DNA from: Fen-1362 sp049516395
GTDB lineage: Bacteria; Planctomycetota; Phycisphaerae; Sedimentisphaerales; Anaerobacaceae
NCBI GenBank assembly: GCA_049516395.1
Contig: JBEKTD010000017.1
Span: 1 to 44,842, forward strand
Length of the DNA: 44,842 nucleotides
Reading direction: 5' to 3'
Shown: in pieces, positions 40,779 to 44,842 of the stretch
Numbering within the stretch: position 1 is the stretch's first letter
Layout: every line of letters starts with the position of its first letter
The notes under the pieces: model-generated
Database searches by the model: none
Told to the model about the DNA's origin: nothing
What the model saw: the letters and a program-made list of their open reading frames with translations, nothing else
Position numbers and translations under genes: made by a program

Positions 40779-41405
40779 TTAAGAATGAGTATCAAGCGTT
40801 GCCAGCGCTTCAACAATCTCGCTGCTTAATGATGCGCAAGCCATACTTAACGTTTTGACTAAACCTGAGTAATTCTGGGGGATGATTGACTGCCGGAACT
40901 CTGACCTTTTTATAATCATAGTTTTCGAATTTTGCACATCAATAACCAACCATTGCGCAACAAGAAACATATCCTCATCAAGTTTGCTATCCAATTGAAT
41001 AATTTCTACGACCACCTGGTATTTAACAGGAACAGATGAATTCCAGGGATACAAAGTAAAATTTGCCTCCGGAAGCATAACCGCTAGATTCTCTCCAATC
41101 AGACGCCTCATCCCAAGGTCAAGAGGTTCTCCCCAGCGGTCGAATTGAGCAAATTTAAGCATCTTTTCTTTGTCCTGGGTCACAATTTGCGGTCTGTCCT
41201 GATATTCCGGAATTTTAACCGGCCCGACACCAATAACCACATCGGAAGTGATATTTGTTTTTTTACTTACTTGATTTCCATCTACGGCCTGAAGCATATA
41301 AAACCGCGGCGTTGGACTATTTGGCACAGACATACAGCCGTTTAAAACCAAGGCAAGACACGCCACACCCATAACCGCACAAGAACGAATAACTACTTGT
41401 TTCAT
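40779..41405 (-). CDS. ABC-type transport auxiliary lipoprotein (PqiC/ABC_trans_aux-like)
   Basis: A 208-residue lipoprotein with signal peptide and lipobox (VACLALVLNGC). The mature part begins PNSPTPRFYMLQ, the hallmark of the ABC_trans_aux/PqiC family, which supports MCE-protein lipid transporters from the outer membrane side. VVIGVGPVKIPEYQDRPQIV is the next family block. AAAGGAG six bases before the ATG. The gene starts one base after the MlaD stop, the last of a four-gene operon. It stands where MlaA/MlaC stand in other Mla systems, and no MlaC-like gene is present. Confidence 0.85.
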   Translation of the reverse strand: MKQVVIRSCAVMGVACLALVLNGCMSVPNSPTPRFYMLQAVDGNQVSKKTNITSDVVIGVGPVKIPEYQDRPQIVTQDKEKMLKFAQFDRWGEPLDLGMRRLIGENLAVMLPEANFTLYPWNSSVPVKYQVVVEIIQLDSKLDEDMFLVAQWLVIDVQNSKTMIIKRSEFRQSIIPQNYSGLVKTLSMACASLSSEIVEALATLDTHS

Positions 41406-41406
41406 C

Positions 41407-42123
41407 TTATTCTCCTTTAATAACTGGTTTTCCTTTTAAAATCGCTTCCGGATGCTGCTCAAGGTATTCGGCAAGTAAACGCAGTGATCGCATTGTCTGT
41501 TTTGTCTCCTGGAGCGTATCCTGCAGCTCGTAAATACTTCTCTGTAAATCGCTTGAATTTACCAATCTATTAATCCCTTTGACAGCGGCCTCTAAATTCT
41601 TCGCAATTTCTTTAATCGGCATTTCATTCATAAGCTCAAAAATATCCGGAGAGGTCGGAAGCGTGGGAAGCTCCGGATACTGCTTCAGGATACCGCGAAG
41701 TTCCGCCGGCTTATCCGGATAAAAATCAAATGAAATCATAAGCTGACCGGTTAAAAAACTCTGCACCTCAAGCTTCCCCCGAAGACCAAGCGCAATCATC
41801 TTCTTATCTCCGTCCAATTCCCCAAAACTGGGGGTGCCTTTAATGCGACCATATTCGATCTCGACAATCACGGGAAGCATAATAGTCCCGGCCTTTGAGT
41901 CATAGATAAGGCTGATGTCTTTTACGGCACCGATATTTACTCCACGAAACGTAACCGGAGCCCCTATGGAAAGGCCTTTAACGGAACCATCAAAGTACAA
42001 AACAAATTTACTTGTCCGTTTAAATAGTGTCCCCGAACCAAAAACCACTATTCCTATTATCAGCAACGCCAAGGCCCCTACTACAAATAAACCAATCACT
42101 GTTTTGTTCGCTTTTCTACTCAT
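41407..42123 (-). CDS. mlaD: MlaD-family MCE protein
   Basis: A 238-residue protein with one N-terminal membrane anchor (VIGLFVVGALALLIIGIVVF), then an MCE domain: FVLYFDGSVKGLSIGAPVTF followed by RGVNIGAVKDI. The C-terminal part is helical (LVNSSDLQRSIYELQDTLQE). MCE proteins form hexameric rings that pass phospholipids between membranes. AAGGAG 8 bases before the ATG. It lies between MlaF and the auxiliary lipoprotein with gaps of 1-3 bases. Confidence 0.9.
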   Translation of the reverse strand: MSRKANKTVIGLFVVGALALLIIGIVVFGSGTLFKRTSKFVLYFDGSVKGLSIGAPVTFRGVNIGAVKDISLIYDSKAGTIMLPVIVEIEYGRIKGTPSFGELDGDKKMIALGLRGKLEVQSFLTGQLMISFDFYPDKPAELRGILKQYPELPTLPTSPDIFELMNEMPIKEIAKNLEAAVKGINRLVNSSDLQRSIYELQDTLQETKQTMRSLRLLAEYLEQHPEAILKGKPVIKGE

Positions 42124-42126
42124 CGT

Positions 42127-42894
42127 TTAAGCTCCTTGCACTCTTGCTCTCGTTAAAAATTGGATAACCCTGGGATCCTTGGAATTAGCCAACAAGGCCT
42201 TGGGGTCACCTGCAGCAATCATAGCTTTGCTTTCAATATCAAGAAATATGGAATTATTCCCAACGGCAAAAATACTGGCGAGTTCGTGTGTAACAACAAC
42301 TACCGTAGCGCCCAAACCATCTCTTAGCTCAAGAATCAAATCATCAAGCTTTCTCGCGTTTATCGGGTCAAGACCGGACGACGGTTCATCAAAAAAAATA
42401 ATGTCCGGATCAAGCGCAATTGCCCGCGCAAGGCTGGCTCTTTTACGCATCCCCCCGCTTATTCCCGAGGGGAAATAATCCTCATATCCTTCCAACCCCA
42501 CTAACGAAAGTTTTAACGCCACTACTTCCTGTATCTGCTGGCCGGACAACTTTGTGTACAGCTGTAAAGGAAGCGCGATATTCTCTCCTACCGTCAAAGA
42601 GCTCCATAGCGCTCCGCCTTGATAAAGAACACCGAAACGCCGCATAATATTTTGTTGCCCTGCTTCATCTTCATCCCAAAAGCTCTTTCCGTAGTACAAA
42701 ACCTTACCCTTGGTCGGCGTCTTAAGACCAATCAAACTCTTAAGCAAAGTGCTCTTGCCGCATCCGTTTACCCCCATAACAATAAAGATATCGCCTTTAT
42801 TCACGCTAAAGCTAAGATTACGCATCACGACGTAATCGTTATACCCTAAATCAAGATCTCGCACTTCAATAACCGGCTGCGTTGTTGAATCCAT
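42127..42894 (-). CDS. mlaF: MlaF-like ABC transporter ATP-binding protein
   Basis: A 255-residue ATPase of the Mla lipid transporter. Walker A GVNGCGKST, Q-loop region RRFGVLYQGGALWSSLTVGE, signature ISGGMRKRASLARA, Walker B IIFFDEPSSGLDP and H-loop VVTHE are all complete. It powers the MlaE permease to move phospholipid across the envelope. It starts 3 bases after the MlaE stop and ends 3 bases before MlaD, so translation is coupled; no own ribosome binding site is evident. Confidence 0.93.
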   Translation of the reverse strand: MDSTTQPVIEVRDLDLGYNDYVVMRNLSFSVNKGDIFIVMGVNGCGKSTLLKSLIGLKTPTKGKVLYYGKSFWDEDEAGQQNIMRRFGVLYQGGALWSSLTVGENIALPLQLYTKLSGQQIQEVVALKLSLVGLEGYEDYFPSGISGGMRKRASLARAIALDPDIIFFDEPSSGLDPINARKLDDLILELRDGLGATVVVVTHELASIFAVGNNSIFLDIESKAMIAAGDPKALLANSKDPRVIQFLTRARVQGA

Positions 42895-42897
42895 AAG

Positions 42898-44025
42898 CTA
42901 TACGCCCAAAAACTGACAAATATATGTTATGATTGCAGTTGCAACTACAATACCGGTTATTCCTGTCACCACCGCCGAGGTAGTTGCGACTCCCACACCG
43001 GCTGCGTTTCTTTCGCACTCAATGCCGCGCAAACACCCGGCAACTGCAACAATCACACCAAAAACAATACTGTGAATAAGCCCCACCCACACATAACTAA
43101 GCTTTACAGCTTGCTGGGTATGATTCAAATATTCTACCGGATTAAGATTAAGCATCCCCGCGCTGATAATAAAACCGCCTAATATGCCCATAAAATCCGC
43201 ATATATGGTTAGGATCGGCATCATAATTACTAATGCCAGAATGCGAGGTATGACCAAAAACTCGACAGGAGAAACGCCTAACGTTTTAAGCGCATCGATT
43301 TCCTCGTTTGCCTGCATCATCCCCAGTTCCGCCGCAAAAGACGCCCCGATGCGGCCGGACACAATAATACCCGTCATAACTGCAGACAATACGCGCACCA
43401 TGGCGATTCCGACCATATCGGAGATAAATATTTGAGCCCCAAATACTTTAAGCTGTATCGACCCGACAAAAGCAAGGATCATGCCTACTAATAAACTTAT
43501 CAAAGAAACAAGCAGCAAAGTCTCGACCCCGCATCTCTGCACGATTAACATAAAATCATCCCAGCGAAAATATGATTTACCTGTAATCAGGCGGCCGAAA
43601 GAAACAGCGATATCCCCTAAGAACTCAAACCCTGAATGCAGGCTTTCGATAATTTGTAAAGATTTCTCCCCTATTTTTTCAAGAAATGACTCGCTCGCGT
43701 TTGGAGACGAAATGTCTTTTTCATGTATCTTTAAAGCAAGCGAGAGCAGTTTCTGCGCTTCCTGCGGCAGCCCTTCGCGAGCAACACTAATATTCTTATG
43801 CTCACACTCCCTGGTCAACTTAAGCAAAAAAGAAATAAGCCCGCTGTCCCACTTTAACTCTTGTGAAACACTAATATTAATTTGTGCGACATTCGGATGA
43901 CTATTGAGTTGCGAGGTAACCTCATCTGTCGAAAGAAGACCAGCGGAAATCTGCCAATCGCCGCTTAGTTTAATAAGAAGCGTTTTTGGTATCGAATAAT
44001 CAAAGATAATTTTTTCCGTCGGCAT
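42898..44025 (-). CDS. mlaE: MlaE-like permease with N-terminal STAS domain
   Basis: A 375-residue membrane subunit. Residues 1-110 form a STAS-like domain (TLLIKLSGDWQI, then ELKWDSGLISFLLKL), equivalent to MlaB fused to the permease. Residues about 140-375 are the MlaE permease with VSGRIGASFAAELGMMQANE, then EIDALKTLGVSPVEFLVIPR and five or so membrane helices. Fused STAS-MlaE proteins are known elsewhere. The gene begins 24 bases after the RNB nuclease stop and leads the Mla operon. Confidence 0.92.
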   Translation of the reverse strand: MPTEKIIFDYSIPKTLLIKLSGDWQISAGLLSTDEVTSQLNSHPNVAQINISVSQELKWDSGLISFLLKLTRECEHKNISVAREGLPQEAQKLLSLALKIHEKDISSPNASESFLEKIGEKSLQIIESLHSGFEFLGDIAVSFGRLITGKSYFRWDDFMLIVQRCGVETLLLVSLISLLVGMILAFVGSIQLKVFGAQIFISDMVGIAMVRVLSAVMTGIIVSGRIGASFAAELGMMQANEEIDALKTLGVSPVEFLVIPRILALVIMMPILTIYADFMGILGGFIISAGMLNLNPVEYLNHTQQAVKLSYVWVGLIHSIVFGVIVAVAGCLRGIECERNAAGVGVATTSAVVTGITGIVVATAIITYICQFLGV

Positions 44026-44049
44026 ACTAACTTAAGACCTTTAGCGGCC

Positions 44050-44842
44050 TTACACCACTTTTTTAAAGTCGATATATCCACGTTCCACATCCGTGCGGAG
44101 CAGTTGCACTCGTAGCTCGTGGCCGACATCCATTCCTTCAAAACCACTCTCCAGTCTTCCTTCAACGGGCGGATGCAGAAGACGGACCCACGTGCCTTTG
44201 TCAGATGCGCCGGTGACAATGGCATCGAACTGCTCGCCTATCCTCGATTCCAGCAGCATTGCCGCTGCGGATTTTGTGACCTGGCGTTCAACTTTTGTCG
44301 CTGCGTCTTCCTCTTCGGTGCAATGCTTTGCGAGCGATTCCAATTCGTCGTTCTCGTAGGGCTGGGAACGTCCCGCCATTGCTGCTTTCAGCAGCCGTTG
44401 TGTAATAAGATCGGGGAATCGGCGATTCGGGGCAGGGTCAGCGGCTTTCGCCGATACCAGGAATTGCTCCAGTGCCTTTGAGTCGGGCTCCGTGGGCAGC
44501 GTTGTGCCCCGCTCTGCGGCAAGCTCGATGATCCGGTCCCATCGTTTGGGTATCCGGACTACGCGCCGCAGCGACGTAACCTTTTTGGCCGCGAGGTATC
44601 GCGCGGTAATGCCGTTGGCTGCGATCATGAAGTCCTCAATAATTTCTTCGGCCCTGTTCTTTTTTTCGGCTTCCATGTCCTTGAGCTCATCTCCGTCAAA
44701 AACCGGACGTGCTTCTATTGTTTCGAGGTCGAGCGCACCGTTCAGGTGCCGCAGCGATTTCAGTTTCTGGGCCACGCTGTCCTGAAGTCGAATATTCTCG
44801 TCGAGACCTTTGACCGCACCGATACCTTGCGGCATCGGGCCA
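44050..44842 (-). CDS. RNB-domain exoribonuclease (RNase II/R family), C-terminal part
   Basis: The last 264 or so codons of a larger gene running off the right edge. Seen: the end of the RNB catalytic domain (HLNGALDLETIEARPVFDGD, then KKNRAEEIIEDFMIAANG and SLRRVVRIPKRWDRI), a helical region, PDLITQRLLKAAMAGRSQP, and a C-terminal S1-like RNA-binding segment (IGEQFDAIVTGASDKGTWVR). The enzyme degrades RNA 3' to 5'. The metal-binding aspartates near the start of the RNB domain lie outside the window. An internal ATG near 44835 is not the start, because the frame stays open to the edge. It probably leads the transcript into the Mla operon. Confidence 0.88.
   Translation of the reverse strand, partial: GPMPQGIGAVKGLDENIRLQDSVAQKLKSLRHLNGALDLETIEARPVFDGDELKDMEAEKKNRAEEIIEDFMIAANGITARYLAAKKVTSLRRVVRIPKRWDRIIELAAERGTTLPTEPDSKALEQFLVSAKAADPAPNRRFPDLITQRLLKAAMAGRSQPYENDELESLAKHCTEEEDAATKVERQVTKSAAAMLLESRIGEQFDAIVTGASDKGTWVRLLHPPVEGRLESGFEGMDVGHELRVQLLRTDVERGYIDFKKVV

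Overview
The window looks like a chromosomal contig from a planctomycete of the Phycisphaerae/Sedimentisphaerales type. I infer this from gene style, not from a marker phylogeny. The clues are C-terminal dockerin-like tails (DFNDFALLAKAW) on large exported proteins, membrane/TPR proteins with GT-C features, a DUF4982-type GH2 galactosidase, a DRR-repeat small protein, and intergenic DNA full of short imperfect repeats. Left of 30.3 kb nearly everything up to 23.0 kb reads on the minus strand. The exception is one AT-rich plus-strand gene at 12.6-15.7 kb that looks acquired.

Region 1 (1-11 kb): three tandem TMTC-like GT-C/TPR membrane proteins follow a nucleotide-sugar dehydrogenase. Then come a secreted ankyrin protein, a second nearly identical dehydrogenase, two small acidic or repeat proteins and a cold-shock protein. 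Dehydrogenase plus GT-C proteins suggests cell-surface sugar metabolism. Region 2 (11.3-15.7 kb): a free-standing HNH-AP2 endonuclease and a 1035-residue protein with a DUF4365-like nuclease N-terminus on a long helical body, a plausible defence gene. Region 3 (15.9-25.4 kb): core genes ruvX, mannose-1-phosphate guanylyltransferase, pgi, a GH2 beta-galactosidase, a small DNA-binding-like protein, a TlpA-like lipoprotein, rpmA and obg. Region 4 (25.5-30.1 kb): two paralogous membrane-anchored DUF362 proteins with dockerin-like tails, the second extended by an SMP-30-like propeller.

Region 5 (30.2-40.7 kb) is the most interesting. It is an island-like block that starts beside a tRNA-Ser(GCU). 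It is bounded by 124-bp direct repeats (30713-30836 and 40476-40599) and carries a decayed tyrosine integrase and an inverted copy of the tRNA 3' end. Its cargo is an orphan sigma-54 activator followed by a compact predicted ceramide/sphingolipid set: a CerR-like NAD-dependent reductase, a GNAT-fold ceramide-synthase-like acyltransferase, a single 1118-residue fusion of fatty acyl-AMP ligase, acyl carrier protein and alpha-oxoamine synthase (serine palmitoyltransferase family), and a PAP2/IPC-synthase-like membrane protein that could add a head group. A 100-bp sequence is repeated upstream of both the regulator and the reductase, so the regulator may control the pathway.

Region 6 (40.8-44.8 kb): a tight MlaE-MlaF-MlaD-lipoprotein lipid-transport operon downstream of an RNB-family ribonuclease that runs off the right edge.
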